Counted from the stretch's first letter, positions 32,186 to 42,588 are shown. The stretch: DNA of 64,000 nt from Paralcaligenes sp. KSB-10 (GCF_021266465.1 NZ_CP089848.1:2356001-2420000), one strand, 5' to 3'. Numbers and translations are program-made. Notes: generated from the sequence alone by a model not told the origin.

Positions 32186-33121
32186 ATGGAATTTTTCCGA
32201 ATCCACCGCACCATCCCGTTCATGCGCAATGCGCTGGTGCTTAACCTGATCAGCCTGGTCACTTTCATCCTTGCCGTATTTTTCATTGTGACGCGCGGCT
32301 TTCATCTTTCGATCGAGTTTACCGGCGGTACGGTCATGGAGGTGCATTACGCGCAGACAGCCCCGGTCGATGATATCCGCAGCGCGGTCGACAAGCTGAA
32401 ATATTCCGATTTCCAGGTGCAGAATTTCGGTACATCGCACGATGTCATGATCCGCTTGCCTTTGCGTGCCGGACAAACCTCGGCCGTGCAAAGCGAAACC
32501 GTCTTGAAATCCCTGCAGGCCCTGCACCCCGATGTGGAACTGCGCCGCGTGGAGTTCGTTGGCCCGCAGGTGGGCCAGGAACTGGTGCATAACGGCCTGA
32601 TGGCGCTGCTGTGCGTGGTGGTCGGCATCATGATTTACCTGGGGATGCGATTCGAGTGGAAGTTCGCGGTCTCCGGGGTCATAGCCAATCTGCACGATGT
32701 GGTGATTATTCTGGGATTCTTTGCGTTTTTCCAATGGGAATTCTCGCTGTCGGTGCTGGCCGGGGTGCTGGCGGTGCTGGGCTATTCGGTGAATGAATCC
32801 GTGGTTATCATGGACCGGATCCGCGAAAACTTCCGCAAGCAGCGCAAGGCGCCCGTGCGCGAGATTATCGACGGCGCGATTACCCAGACGATTTCACGTA
32901 CCGTCATTACTCACGGTTCGACGCAAATGATGGTGCTTTCCATGTTCTTTTTTGGCGGGCCGACACTGCATTATTTCTCGCTGGCGCTGACCATCGGTAT
33001 CTGGTTCGGTATCTATTCGTCGGTGTTCGTGGCCGCGGCGCTTGCGATGTGGATGGGCGTGAAGCGCGAAGACTTGGTCAAGGCCGTCAAGAAAGACGAC
33101 CCCAAGGCCGAGCTCGGCTAA
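32186..33121 (+). CDS. secF: Protein translocase subunit SecF
   Basis: Partner of SecD, 311 residues with six predicted membrane segments. The conserved DFTGG-like motif reads IEFTGGTVMEV near 50-60, followed by a small periplasmic domain, then VGIMIYLGMRFEWKFAV near 150 and GYSVNESVVIMDRIREN near 210 with the conserved Asp in transmembrane helix 4. It is the last gene of the queA-tgt-yajC-secD-secF run. A repeat-filled gap follows. Confidence 0.96.
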   Translation: MEFFRIHRTIPFMRNALVLNLISLVTFILAVFFIVTRGFHLSIEFTGGTVMEVHYAQTAPVDDIRSAVDKLKYSDFQVQNFGTSHDVMIRLPLRAGQTSAVQSETVLKSLQALHPDVELRRVEFVGPQVGQELVHNGLMALLCVVVGIMIYLGMRFEWKFAVSGVIANLHDVVIILGFFAFFQWEFSLSVLAGVLAVLGYSVNESVVIMDRIRENFRKQRKAPVREIIDGAITQTISRTVITHGSTQMMVLSMFFFGGPTLHYFSLALTIGIWFGIYSSVFVAAALAMWMGVKREDLVKAVKKDDPKAELG

Positions 33122-33244
33122 GGCATTTTCGGTTCAGGTGGTTTACAGCGCTGAGCGTGTTTCAGTGACTTTCGTGTCGAGCTGTTTTTAGGCTTGGTCT
33201 GTGGCTTTGGGCTGTGTTGCTGCGGAAGTATTTCTATAAAGACG

Positions 33245-33467
33245 CCGCAGGGTGGGCGGTGCTGTGTAGTCCGGCACGTCCAGCGGTCGTGGTGCTACGC
33301 ACCCCGACTGCCCGGGTCTGCCTCGTCCAGGCGGGCGTCGGGCCAACTCGCAGTGCCTCGCACGCGAGGCACTGCTCAGACAGGGCCCGCCGAAAGCCCC
33401 CGCCTTCCCTTCGTCAGCACCCGGCGCTGGACTACCGCCGGACTACACAGCACCGCCCACCCTGCGG
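33245..33467. repeat. MITE-like element 1 with perfect 31-bp terminal inverted repeats
   Basis: The ends at 33245-33275 and 33437-33467 are exact reverse complements over 31 bases (outer sequence CCGCAGGGTGGGCGGTGCTG). The inside contains a perfect small hairpin, AGTGCCTCGC / GCGAGGCACT, and a core which recurs in reverse orientation in the neighbouring element at 33538-33739. No protein of normal kind is encoded. It is short, noncoding and has transposon-like ends; no target duplication is obvious by eye. Confidence 0.65.
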
Positions 33468-33537
33468 CTTGCGTTGAGGTCATGCATCGAGGTATACGCT
33501 GAGTCGGCAAGTTCATTCCAGGCATGCCACAACGCGA

Positions 33538-33739
33538 GCCGTCTATCGGGGCTTGGGGTCAGGACCGGCGTAAGGCGTGCGCCGGATGCTACCGTAGGGA
33601 AGGCGGGGGCTTTCGGCGGGCCATGTTTGAGCGTAGCCGCGCCAGCGGCGTAGCGAGTTTGGCCCGACGCCCGCCTGGACGAGGTAGATCCGGATCAAGC
33701 ACGCCGTGCCGGCCCTGACCCCAAGCCCCGATAGACGGC
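33538..33739. repeat. MITE-like element 2 with perfect 26-bp terminal inverted repeats
   Basis: The ends at 33538-33563 and 33714-33739 are exact reverse complements over 26 bases (outer sequence GCCGTCTATCGGGGCTTGGG) and similarity continues imperfectly inward. The core holds segments at 33596-33621 (26 of 26) and 33653-33684 (about 30 of 32) which are reverse complements of 33385-33410 and 33321-33351 in element 1. The right end and about 80 bases beyond recur at 50955-51068. It lies between secF and miaB. Confidence 0.65.
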
Positions 33740-33819
33740 GTCTTTATATACCAAAGCCACCAAAACATCGAATCCCGTAAACACTCAAACGCCGTAACCC
33801 ACTCGAACCAAAAACGCAC
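33685..33819 (+). repeat. Dispersed repeat, copy A (right end of element 2 plus flank)
   Basis: From TAGATCCGGAT to CGAACCAAAAACGCAC this stretch matches 50955-51068 with a few substitutions and a small gap in the second half. The match covers the right inverted repeat of element 2 and about 80 bases outside it, so the mobile or repeated unit may be larger than the part bounded by the inverted repeats. Confidence 0.65.
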
Positions 33820-33955
33820 TAATAGCGCCAAGCCCCGCGCCCCTTGCGTTTATTGAAGCGCAACACACATCGCATCCGACGCCGCCCCTGCTATCGGGTA
33901 AAATGCTATGTTTTACCTACTGCCCCCGGGATATACACCCGTTACGGCCACAACT

Positions 33956-35404
33956 ATGCAAGAAACCCCCATCAAGCGCAGCGGCGCAACCGCGACCTCC
34001 ACACTGCCTTCCGCCGTGCACCCTGCCGGCGCCTCCGCCCTCTCCACGCCGACACGCAAACTGTTCATCCGTACCTTCGGCTGCCAGATGAACGAATACG
34101 ACTCTGAAAAAATGGCGGACGTGCTGCGTGAAGACCAGGGTCTGGAGATTACCCAGGACCCGGAAGAAGCCGACGTCATTCTGTTCAATACCTGTTCGGT
34201 GCGCGAGAAGGCCCAGGAAAAAGTCTTCTCCGATCTGGGCCGCGTGCAGCACCTGAAACAAACCAAGCCGCATCTACTAATAGGCGTGGGTGGCTGCGTG
34301 GCCAGCCAGGAAGGCGCGGAAATCGTCAAGCGCGCGCCCTACGTCGACGTCGTCTTCGGCCCACAAACCTTGCATCGCCTGCCCGAACTGATCGCCAAGC
34401 GCAGGGAATCGGGACGTTCGCAAGTCGATATCAGTTTTCCCGAAATAGAAAAATTCGACGCACTGCCACCTGCCCGCGTCGACGGCCCCACCGCCTTTGT
34501 GTCGATCATGGAAGGCTGCAGCAAATACTGCAGCTTCTGTGTCGTGCCCTATACCCGGGGCGCCGAAATCTCGCGCCCCTTCGATGACGTATTGGTCGAA
34601 ATCGCCGACCTGGCGGACCAGGGCGTGCGCGAAGTCACGCTGCTGGGACAAAACGTCAACGCCTACCGCGGCCCCATGGGCGATTCCGCCGAAATCGCCG
34701 ACTTTGCCATGCTGCTCGAGTATGTGCACGAAATTCCAGGCATCGAACGCATACGCTACACCACATCGCACCCCAAAGAAATGACGACGCGGCTCATCGA
34801 GGCGCACGGCAAGCTGCCCAAGCTGGTGCCTTTCCTGCACCTGCCCGTGCAGGCCGGCAGCGACCGGGTGCTGTCCGCCATGAAGCGGGGCTACACCTCG
34901 CTGGAGTTCAAGTCGATAGTGCGCCGCCTGCGCGCCGCCCGCCCCGGCCTGACCCTGTCGTCGGACTTCATCGTCGGCTTTCCCGGAGAAACCGAGGACG
35001 ACTTCGAAAAAACCATGGCGCTGATCCGCGACGTCGGTTTCGACCAATCATTCTCTTTCGTTTATTCACGCCGCCCCGGCACACCCGCCGCCGATCTGCA
35101 GGATGACACCAGCAAAGAGCAAAAGCTGGCGCGCCTGCACCGGCTCCAGGCCCTGGTCAACGAACAGGCCGCGGCCATCAGCCACGCCATGATAGGCGGC
35201 ACCCAGCGCGTACTGGTCGAAGGGCCGTCGCGCCGCGATCCGAACGAGATGATGGGCCGCACCGAAAACAACCGCATCATCAATTTCGCGGGCCAGACGC
35301 GCCTGATCGGGCATATGGCCGACGTCCGCGTCACCCAGGCTCTTACCAATACCCTGAAGGGTGAAATACTCATCGCAGAATCGCCCGCGCAAGGCCGTGC
35401 ATGA
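33956..35404 (+). CDS. miaB: tRNA (N6-isopentenyladenosine37-C2)-methylthiotransferase MiaB
   Basis: Radical SAM enzyme that adds a methylthio group to i6A37 of tRNA. From ATG 33956 it has 482 residues, with an unusually long N-terminal extension of about 35 residues before [17 protein letters not shown]. The three cysteines of the auxiliary cluster lie in [15 protein letters not shown] and GGCVASQ; the radical SAM C-x3-C-x2-C is CSKYCSFC near 178-185. A C-terminal TRAM domain ends the protein. It leads the miaB-phoH-ybeY-corC-lnt cluster and overlaps phoH by four bases. Confidence 0.95.
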   Translation: MQETPIKRSGATATSTLPSAVHPAGASALSTPTRKLFIRTFGCQMNEYDSEKMADVLREDQGLEITQDPEEADVILFNTCSVREKAQEKVFSDLGRVQHLKQTKPHLLIGVGGCVASQEGAEIVKRAPYVDVVFGPQTLHRLPELIAKRRESGRSQVDISFPEIEKFDALPPARVDGPTAFVSIMEGCSKYCSFCVVPYTRGAEISRPFDDVLVEIADLADQGVREVTLLGQNVNAYRGPMGDSAEIADFAMLLEYVHEIPGIERIRYTTSHPKEMTTRLIEAHGKLPKLVPFLHLPVQAGSDRVLSAMKRGYTSLEFKSIVRRLRAARPGLTLSSDFIVGFPGETEDDFEKTMALIRDVGFDQSFSFVYSRRPGTPAADLQDDTSKEQKLARLHRLQALVNEQAAAISHAMIGGTQRVLVEGPSRRDPNEMMGRTENNRIINFAGQTRLIGHMADVRVTQALTNTLKGEILIAESPAQGRA

Positions 35405-36423
35405 GCCGTGCCCACCACCGCCACAAGACAGCTGTTGCCGTTACTCTCGACGGCGACAATACCCACTTGGCCAATCTTTGCGGGCCGCTGGACGAAAACT
35501 TGCGCCAGATTGCCGACGGCTGGAACGTCAAACTAGGACGGCGGGGCAATCACGTTACCATCGAAGGCGAGCAGGCCCAGGCGGCCGGCCAGGCTCTTGA
35601 ATGGTTTCATCGCCGCGCGGTACACCAGGCATTGTCGATCGACGACATACAACTGGGCCTGGTCGAGCTTGGCGCAGGCCCGGTCGCAGAAGCCACTCCA
35701 GCGACGGCCACAGCAACGCCTGCCGCCGCGCCCGAACTGCCGCCCGAAGACGATGGCCGCATCATCCTGCGAACCCGCAAAAGCGATCTGCGACCGCGCA
35801 CTCCGCGCCAACGCGATTATCTGAACCAAATACTGCACCACGACATTACCTTCGGAATCGGGCCAGCCGGCACCGGAAAAACCTGGCTGGCCGTTGCCTG
35901 CGCCATCGATGCGCTCGAGCGGGAAACCGTGCAGCGCCTGGTATTGACCCGGCCCGCCGTCGAAGCCGGCGAGCGGCTGGGATTCCTGCCGGGCGACCTG
36001 GTGCAAAAAGTCGACCCCTATCTGCGTCCGCTTTACGACGCCCTGTACGATCTGATGGGGATCGAGCGCGTGCAGCGCCTGTTCGAAAAGCAAACCATCG
36101 AGATCGCGCCATTGGCCTATATGCGCGGCCGCACGCTGAATCACGCCTTCGTGATTCTGGACGAAGCGCAAAATACCACCCCCGAACAAATGAAGATGTT
36201 TCTTACACGCGTCGGTTTCGGCAGCAAGGCCGTCATCAATGGCGATCCCTCGCAGGTCGATCTGCCCCGCGGCCAGGCCAGCGGCCTGATCCACGCGGTC
36301 GACGTGCTGAGCTCGGTACAAGGCATAGCCACCACCCGGTTCACCAGCCGCGACGTAGTGCGCCATCCTCTGGTCGCCCGCATTGTGGATGCCTACGAAC
36401 GGGCCGGCGATCATGTCAGTTAG
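35401..36423 (+). CDS. PhoH-like ATPase (YbeZ)
   Basis: A 340-residue RNA-associated P-loop ATPase of the PhoH family. The N-terminus has a KH-like segment; Walker A is [11 protein letters not shown] near 158-168, followed by [19 protein letters not shown] and Walker B-like [16 protein letters not shown] near 250-265. In E. coli YbeZ works with the RNase YbeY, and here the next gene is ybeY, starting inside this gene. The ATG overlaps the miaB stop. Confidence 0.93.
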   Translation: MSRAHHRHKTAVAVTLDGDNTHLANLCGPLDENLRQIADGWNVKLGRRGNHVTIEGEQAQAAGQALEWFHRRAVHQALSIDDIQLGLVELGAGPVAEATPATATATPAAAPELPPEDDGRIILRTRKSDLRPRTPRQRDYLNQILHHDITFGIGPAGTGKTWLAVACAIDALERETVQRLVLTRPAVEAGERLGFLPGDLVQKVDPYLRPLYDALYDLMGIERVQRLFEKQTIEIAPLAYMRGRTLNHAFVILDEAQNTTPEQMKMFLTRVGFGSKAVINGDPSQVDLPRGQASGLIHAVDVLSSVQGIATTRFTSRDVVRHPLVARIVDAYERAGDHVS

Positions 36424-36892
36424 GCTTGCCCTGGCCGTGCAATACGGCGTTGCCATGGCCGAGCTGCCGCGCTGGCGCCTGCGCCGCTGGATCCAGCACG
36501 CTATCGAGGCGGTCGCACCCGGCCTGGATCCCGCCATGCAATGCATGGCCCTGACCCTGCGCCTGGTCGATGCGCGCGAGGGGCGACGGCTTAACCGCGA
36601 GTTTCGCGAACGCGACTACGCCACCAATGTGCTCACCTTTGAATACGGCCTGGGCCCCGACGGCACTCTCAGCGGCGACATCGTTCTGTGCATTCCGGTG
36701 CTGCGACGCGAAGCCCGCGAGCAAAAGAAAAACTTGCTGCACCACGCCGCGCACCTGACCATACACGGCGTCCTGCACGCCCTGGGCCATGACCATATCG
36801 ATCCGGACGAAGCCCTGGAAATGGAAGCCCTGGAGGCCCGGATTCTCCGGAAAATGGGCATATCCAACCCTTACGAACCACAAAATTCATAA
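36413..36892 (+). CDS. ybeY: rRNA maturation RNase YbeY
   Basis: Zinc-dependent endoribonuclease involved in 16S rRNA 3' maturation and ribosome quality control. From ATG 36413 it has 159 residues. The metal-binding motif H-G-x-L-H-x2-G-H-D-H is visible as HGVLHALGHDH near 114-124, preceded by DYATNVLTFEY. The start lies within the end of the phoH-like gene (11-base overlap). corC follows. Confidence 0.94.
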   Translation: MSVRLALAVQYGVAMAELPRWRLRRWIQHAIEAVAPGLDPAMQCMALTLRLVDAREGRRLNREFRERDYATNVLTFEYGLGPDGTLSGDIVLCIPVLRREAREQKKNLLHHAAHLTIHGVLHALGHDHIDPDEALEMEALEARILRKMGISNPYEPQNS

Positions 36893-36946
36893 ACGAAAAC
36901 CCAATTTCGGTTATGCTGAAACTCCTTGAAACTCGTCCTGTGGACA

Positions 36947-37831
36947 ATGCCAGATCCTAGCCCCCCCGATGCCGAGCCCCGCCCGGCGCGAACCTCATCC
37001 AAGTCTTTATTCGCCAAACTCGCTGCACTGATACGCCCCGAGCCGGAAGATCGAGAAGATATAAAAGCGGTACTCGAGGCGGCTCACGACCGGCAAGTCC
37101 TCGACGGTGAGTCGTACGCCATGATTTCCGGAGCGCTCGAAGTGGCAAACCAGACTGTCGCCGACATCATGGTGCCGCGATCCAAAATGGACATGCTCGA
37201 TATCGGCAAGCCCCTGTCCGAGCTATTGCCCGAAATCATCGACACCGGCCACTCGCGTTTTCCTATCTACGAAACCGATCGCGACAATATCGTGGGTATT
37301 CTGCTGGCCAAGGACCTGCTGCTGTCGCTGACCAAGCCGTCCATCGATTTGCGGCCGCTGGTGCGCCCGGCGGTATTCATTCCCGAGACCAAGCGCCTTA
37401 ACGTGCTGCTGCACGAATTCCGCAGCAGCCGCAACCACCTGGCGATCGTCATAGACGAGCATGGCGGTACATCGGGCCTGGTCACCATGGAAGACGTGCT
37501 GGAACAAATCGTAGGCGAAATCGAAGATGAATTCGACGAAGATGCCGAAAAAACCATTTTCCAGACAGGCACGAACAACTGGCGTGTCATGGGCATCACC
37601 GAGATCGAGTTCTTCAACCGTACTTTCAACACCGACCTGCCCCACGACGATTACGACACGCTCGGCGGCTGGCTGGCGGCCGAACTGGGGCGCATACCTC
37701 GCCGCGGCGACAGCATTGCCTCGCAGGGGCTGACCATCACCGTGGTCGGCGCCGACGCAAAACGCGCGCTGTGGCTGCATGTCCAGCACGACGACACAAC
37801 TCAGCTTTCCACCCCCGGCCAGGCGGCGTAA
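36947..37831 (+). CDS. HlyC/CorC family transporter-associated CBS protein (YbeX)
   Basis: A soluble protein of 294 residues from ATG 36947 (a TTG at 36926 is an alternative). It contains two CBS domains (about 65-185; [14 protein letters not shown] starts the first and [20 protein letters not shown] ends the second) and a C-terminal CorC_HlyC domain (about 200-285, [19 protein letters not shown]). The CorC/YbeX family is linked to magnesium/cobalt efflux and to ribosome maturation. It lies between ybeY and lnt, as in most proteobacteria. Confidence 0.9.
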   Translation: MPDPSPPDAEPRPARTSSKSLFAKLAALIRPEPEDREDIKAVLEAAHDRQVLDGESYAMISGALEVANQTVADIMVPRSKMDMLDIGKPLSELLPEIIDTGHSRFPIYETDRDNIVGILLAKDLLLSLTKPSIDLRPLVRPAVFIPETKRLNVLLHEFRSSRNHLAIVIDEHGGTSGLVTMEDVLEQIVGEIEDEFDEDAEKTIFQTGTNNWRVMGITEIEFFNRTFNTDLPHDDYDTLGGWLAAELGRIPRRGDSIASQGLTITVVGADAKRALWLHVQHDDTTQLSTPGQAA

Positions 37832-39470
37832 GACCTTGAATCAAGCACGAAATCCCTGGCTACGCGGTATCGGCCTGCTTATCCTGGGAGCCGTCCATGC
37901 CTTGTCGTTTGCGCCAGGGCCCCTGCCTTCATGGACATTGCCTTTCGTCGAGATTTTCAGCCTGGCCGCACTGGCCTGCGTTACGTTTCGCAGCAGCGGC
38001 GTTGGGCAAGCCGCAATGGCCGGTTTCTGGTTCGGCTTGGGGAATTTCGCGCTGGGCCTGTACTGGCTGTATATCAGCCTGCATTTTTACGGCGGGCTGG
38101 CCGCTCCGCTCGCCGCGGCAGGCATTCTCATTCTGGCCGCCTTCCTGGCGCTGTTCTTCGTGCTGGCAGGCGCACTGGCGCGCTATCTATCGGCCGGGCA
38201 TCTCGGCAAAGTCTCCAACTACCGCTGGCAGTTGCTGATCGCAGCCGTCTGGGCCTCATGCTGGACGACGACGGAGTGGCTGCGCGGCACACTGTTTACC
38301 GGGTTTCCCTGGCTCAATATTGGCTATGCGCACGTCGAAGGCGTACTTGCCAGTTGGGCGCCCGTCACCGGTGTTTACGGGCTGAGCTGGCTTGCGGCCT
38401 TTGCCGCGGGCGCCATCGCCCTGCTGGCCTGCGCCAAGGACAATCAGAATGACGCATCAGCGGCCGTGGCGGTGGGAGCCGCCATCGTCACAGGTCTGAT
38501 CGGCATTCTGCTCAGCCACATCAGTTGGTCGCAGCCTCACGGCAAGCCCATGATCATGCGCCTGGTGCAAGGCAATATTCCCCAGTCGGAAAAATTCGAT
38601 CCGCAGTTGATGCACGAGGGCATCGAAACCTATATGCGCCTGGCGGCGCTTCCGCCCAAAGAACCCGATGGCGCCCCCGACCTGATCGTACTGCCCGAAA
38701 CCGTCATGCCGGTCTTCCAGGACCGGGTTGCCCCCCAGGTATGGGAACAATGGCTGCATATCGCCAAAGAACGCAGCGCCACCATATTCATGGGCATCCC
38801 CTTGCACCGAACCGTGAACGGCCGGGACCGCTACACCAACAGCGCGATCGCCTTTACGGCAAATACATCCCTGTCCAGCCTGGGAATGGGTACCCTGGAT
38901 ATGAGCTACGACAAGCACCACCTGGTGCCTTTCGGTGAATTCATACCCTACGGCTTCCGCTGGTTCGTGGACATGCTGCAAATTCCATTGGGCGACTTCG
39001 ACCGGGGCCCGGTACGTCAGCGCCTGTTCAATATCCAAGGCCAGACCATCGCCCCCGATATCTGCTACGAAGATGTATTCGGCGAACAAATCATCCAGTC
39101 TGTACGGGACAGCGAGCTTGCCGGCCCCGGCGCCAATATCCTGGTAAATATCAGCAACCTGGCCTGGTTTGGCGACTCCTGGGCGCTGCGCCAGCACCTG
39201 CAGATTTCACGCATGCGGGCGCTCGAAACCGCCCGCCCCATGATCACCGCCACCAATACCGGCATGACCGCCGCGATCGATCCCCAAGGCACCGTACGCG
39301 CGGTACTCGACCCCATGCACAAAGGCGTGCTGGACGTCGAAGTACAGGGTACCAGCGGCCTTACTCCCTATGTACGATGGGGCGACTGGCCGATCATTGT
39401 CTGGACCTGTCTGCTCCTGCTGCTGGGATGGGCCTTGCGCAAACGCATCCCCGACGAACCGCGCCCGTAG
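37779..39470 (+). CDS. lnt: Apolipoprotein N-acyltransferase
   Basis: Inner-membrane enzyme that adds the third acyl chain to lipoproteins. It has 563 residues from the ATG at 37779, which overlaps corC by 53 bases; a TTG at 37836, four bases after the corC stop, would give 544 residues and is equally plausible. Six hydrophobic segments occupy about 25-225, then a nitrilase-like domain: catalytic Glu in LPETVMPVFQD, Lys in KHHLVPFGEFIPYG and Cys in APDICYEDVFGE. A final membrane helix is near 540. Confidence 0.93.
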   Translation: MSSTTTQLSFPPPARRRKTLNQARNPWLRGIGLLILGAVHALSFAPGPLPSWTLPFVEIFSLAALACVTFRSSGVGQAAMAGFWFGLGNFALGLYWLYISLHFYGGLAAPLAAAGILILAAFLALFFVLAGALARYLSAGHLGKVSNYRWQLLIAAVWASCWTTTEWLRGTLFTGFPWLNIGYAHVEGVLASWAPVTGVYGLSWLAAFAAGAIALLACAKDNQNDASAAVAVGAAIVTGLIGILLSHISWSQPHGKPMIMRLVQGNIPQSEKFDPQLMHEGIETYMRLAALPPKEPDGAPDLIVLPETVMPVFQDRVAPQVWEQWLHIAKERSATIFMGIPLHRTVNGRDRYTNSAIAFTANTSLSSLGMGTLDMSYDKHHLVPFGEFIPYGFRWFVDMLQIPLGDFDRGPVRQRLFNIQGQTIAPDICYEDVFGEQIIQSVRDSELAGPGANILVNISNLAWFGDSWALRQHLQISRMRALETARPMITATNTGMTAAIDPQGTVRAVLDPMHKGVLDVEVQGTSGLTPYVRWGDWPIIVWTCLLLLLGWALRKRIPDEPRP

Positions 39471-39612
39471 CGGCACCGTCTTGTTGCAGGAGCACCACTT
39501 GCGGATGCCATCTCTCCGCTAATTCACTGTGCCAAAAAATTAGGAGTATCTGAACCGCCGTTATTTGTTTACCATAGTCGCTGTTTCGCGTTGTTTCAGG
39601 ACGTAACTCTGG

Positions 39613-41457
39613 ATGCAGGTATGTATGCAGGCCTCTCTCGCCATTGCCCTACGCAAGAACGCACTATTTACCGACTGCACGCAAATTGAACTGGCCCGCT
39701 TGCTGGCAGGTACGATTCAATGCGAGTTTCCGGCCGGCACGGAGATTTTTCAGGCGGGCGTCCAGGCGTCTTATTATTACTGGATACTATCGGGCGAAGT
39801 CGCGCTCAAGGCCGAACACGACACCTGGCATAGATGCGCCGATGAAGCGTTTGGCGATGAAGCCTTTGCGGACGATGCCTGCTACCTGCGCACCGCGCGG
39901 GCCACCACGCCGCTCGTTGCGCTGCGCATCACACGAACGGCGCTGCGGGCCCTGTCCGCGCATCGGCCCGAGATGCAATCGGCCGCCTTGATCGGTCTGG
40001 CGGCGCAGATGGGCAAAGTGGTAATGGAAGAACGCCCGACCATCAAAATCGAGCGCTCCTCTATGCCGATGAAACAACGCATCGGCTGGCTTGCAACGCT
40101 GGCGCTGCCGCCCCTGGCCTATCTGGCAGCCATGCAGAATGCGCTGCCGCAACACAGCGCCATCTACCTTGCCCTGCTCACCATGACAGCCACCATGTGG
40201 CTGTTCGCCGTGGTCGATGAGTTCGTCCCCCCCCTGATTGCCCTCGTGGCAATGCTGTTCATCAACCTGGTGCCGGCGCAAATCGCCCTGGCCGGGTTTT
40301 ACTCGCCCGCATTTCTGTTATTGCTGGGCGTCTACGCCATCTCGGCCGTGCTGCTGAGTTCGGGCCTGGTCTACCGATTCATGCTCTGGCTGTTGCTCAA
40401 GGCACCCGACCGACCGTTCTGGCATCGTACCGCCCTAACCTTTTTCGGCATGCTGCTGTCGATCATGGTTCCTTCCGACAGCGCCCGCCTGGCGCTGCTG
40501 TTGCCGCTCTATCGCGAAATGGACAACAACATCGAAGCACCGCAACAGAGTCGCGAAGCCACCGCACTCATGATCGCCACCTTTATGGGCGCCACACTGT
40601 TTGCCCCCTTGCTGCTCACCAGCAAATCGGCTCATCTGGCCGCCTTCACCATGCTGCCCACCCAGGTGCAACTGCAGTTTCAGGGTTCCCACTGGCTGGT
40701 CGCCGCGGCCATCGTGGCCATTGGCCTGCTGGCCTGTCACCTGCTCGCCATGCGTTTTTTATATTCCTCAAATGAGGAAGCCCGACCCTTGCCTCGCGAA
40801 CGCCTTGTAGTGCAATTGCGACTGCTGGGTCCGCTGGACAGCCGCGAATGGCTGGCCTTGTGCGCCTTCGTGGCGTTTCTGCTGGGCGCTGCGTTCCCGC
40901 AACTATATCTGTCGCTTACGGCATGGCTGGCGGGTTTTATTCTGGTCAGCCTGTTGGCGCTGGGCCTGTTCGACCGCAGGGCCTTCCTGCAAAATATCGA
41001 TTGGCCCATGCTCTTTTTCATTTTGAGTCTTGATGGCTTGACCCGCGCCATCAACTATCTGGGCCTGAGTCCTTTGCTGATCAACGCCATAGGCAACAAG
41101 CTTGACTGGATTCATGGCCACCTGGGCTGGTTCATTCTGTTGGCGTTGGCGATAACCGTCGTCATACGGCTTGTTCTGCCACTGACCGCGGGCATGCTAT
41201 TGGCATTGGCCATGCTCTTGCCAATGGGCATCGAGCAAGGCATCCACCCCTGGATAGTCATGTTCCTGGTGTCGCTATTCAGTGATATCTGGTTTTTCCC
41301 GCACCAGATGTCCACGTATACCCAGGCAAAAAACAACGGCCTGCAAGCGCGCTGCAGCGAATCGATATTCATGCGCCATATATGGTGGCTAAACCCTCTG
41401 CGTGTGCTGCTGGCGTACGCTTCAATTCCTTATTGGAACTGGCTGGGACTGAATTGA
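39613..41457 (+). CDS. Cyclic-nucleotide-binding-like domain fused to an SLC13-type membrane transporter
   Basis: A 614-residue protein with two parts. Residues about 12-120 resemble a Crp-type effector-binding domain (LFTDCTQIELARLLA, FPAGTEIFQAGV, YYYWILSGEVAL). From about 158 follow ten or more membrane segments like SLC13/DASS carriers: PPLIALVAMLF, IMVPSDSARLALLLP near 285-300, where the family has an S-N-T-type motif, and RLVLPLTAGMLLALAML near 515-535. Glycine and Asn positions of the sodium site are degenerate. A transporter gated by a small ligand is inferred; the substrate is unknown. ATG 39625 is an alternative start. Confidence 0.7.
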   Translation: MQVCMQASLAIALRKNALFTDCTQIELARLLAGTIQCEFPAGTEIFQAGVQASYYYWILSGEVALKAEHDTWHRCADEAFGDEAFADDACYLRTARATTPLVALRITRTALRALSAHRPEMQSAALIGLAAQMGKVVMEERPTIKIERSSMPMKQRIGWLATLALPPLAYLAAMQNALPQHSAIYLALLTMTATMWLFAVVDEFVPPLIALVAMLFINLVPAQIALAGFYSPAFLLLLGVYAISAVLLSSGLVYRFMLWLLLKAPDRPFWHRTALTFFGMLLSIMVPSDSARLALLLPLYREMDNNIEAPQQSREATALMIATFMGATLFAPLLLTSKSAHLAAFTMLPTQVQLQFQGSHWLVAAAIVAIGLLACHLLAMRFLYSSNEEARPLPRERLVVQLRLLGPLDSREWLALCAFVAFLLGAAFPQLYLSLTAWLAGFILVSLLALGLFDRRAFLQNIDWPMLFFILSLDGLTRAINYLGLSPLLINAIGNKLDWIHGHLGWFILLALAITVVIRLVLPLTAGMLLALAMLLPMGIEQGIHPWIVMFLVSLFSDIWFFPHQMSTYTQAKNNGLQARCSESIFMRHIWWLNPLRVLLAYASIPYWNWLGLN

Positions 41458-41500
41458 AGCGCCATCGATATCCCACTGAAACATTCTTGATATCTCTCCG

Positions 41501-42520
41501 ATGAAATCACGACTGACACTGCTATTTGCCGGGCTGCTTGTTATTTTGCTCTTTGCCGCAATGAGCCTATTCAACCACGACAAGCCACGCATATTGATAT
41601 TGCACAGCTACACCGAAACGGGTCAATGGGAACAAGCGGTCAACGAGGGTATAAACCGCGAACTGGCCCAAAACCGGACGCCCATTTCGATTCGCTGGCA
41701 ATATATGGCGTTTACCGACCAGACCGACAAAATAGACTGGAGCGATGCCGCAAAACAAGCCGAGCACGTCATCAACACCTACCGGCCCAATATCCTGGTA
41801 CCAATAGGCGAAGAGGCCCAGAAATACGTAGGCCGCAACTATGTGAACCACGCCGGCATGCGTATCATATACGCAACGAGTGAACACCCCTCCCACTTCG
41901 GATACCCTGACGCCGCAAACGCCACCGGCATCAGAGAAGTATTGCCGCTGGCGGAGATTAACGATGTGTTGCGCTACCTGCGCCGGCAGTCGGTGCGCAT
42001 TCGTGTATTGGGCATGGACGACGAAACGGGCAGGGCCGAGCGCGAGCAAGTGAAAGACTTCATCTGGGCGCCCAACCGCCTGGTCGACGTGCAACTAGTG
42101 CCCAATTTCGACGCGTGGAAAGCCGCGGTACACGCCGCAAATCAAGATGCCGACGTACTCATCGCGCTAAGCTTCAACGGCTTGCCGCTCTCGGCCACGG
42201 ATGCTCATCCCGTCGACAACAAACTACTCTCGACCTGGACCGAACATGAATCCAAACCGCTGGTCATCGGCGTACGCGTACCTTTTGTGGAGGGCGGCGG
42301 CGCACTCGCGGTCGTTCCTTCTGCCGAAGGCATAGGAGCGCAGATCGGCAAGCGCATTATTACTTTGCTGGCGCTTAAGCCAGGCAGCGCGCTGCCGCGC
42401 GGCAGCGACAGCCAGGACTTTCTGATAGCGTTGCGCCCCGAGCGCCTGGCCCAACGCAAGCTCTCGCTACCTGCAATTTACACACAAGCGGCACGAGCGT
42501 CGCATACGCTATTTGAATAG
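41501..42520 (+). CDS. Periplasmic ABC-type substrate-binding-like protein
   Basis: A 339-residue protein with an N-terminal membrane/signal segment (about 5-24, LLFAGLLVILLFAAMSLF) and no lipobox. The mature part has two Rossmann-like halves, RILILHSYTETGQWEQ and later RVLGMDDETGRAEREQVKDF, typical of the ABC_sub_bind (PF04392-like) group. It stands after the SLC13-type gene with 43 bases between them, and no ABC permease or ATPase is nearby. It may serve as a sensor or partner of the preceding membrane protein; that is a guess. Confidence 0.6.
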   Translation: MKSRLTLLFAGLLVILLFAAMSLFNHDKPRILILHSYTETGQWEQAVNEGINRELAQNRTPISIRWQYMAFTDQTDKIDWSDAAKQAEHVINTYRPNILVPIGEEAQKYVGRNYVNHAGMRIIYATSEHPSHFGYPDAANATGIREVLPLAEINDVLRYLRRQSVRIRVLGMDDETGRAEREQVKDFIWAPNRLVDVQLVPNFDAWKAAVHAANQDADVLIALSFNGLPLSATDAHPVDNKLLSTWTEHESKPLVIGVRVPFVEGGGALAVVPSAEGIGAQIGKRIITLLALKPGSALPRGSDSQDFLIALRPERLAQRKLSLPAIYTQAARASHTLFE

Positions 42521-42588
42521 CCCTATGCCTCCCGCCACCGCCGTTACCGCCTTGGCGCGCGGTCAAATCATGGTAGGCTTGGGGCAAC

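Noticed and set aside
33589-33831. Minus-strand frame of 80 codons, with partial likeness to a frame at 50820-51116
   Set aside because: The likeness comes from translating the dispersed DNA repeat; the frames are otherwise unrelated and lie in noncoding sequence.
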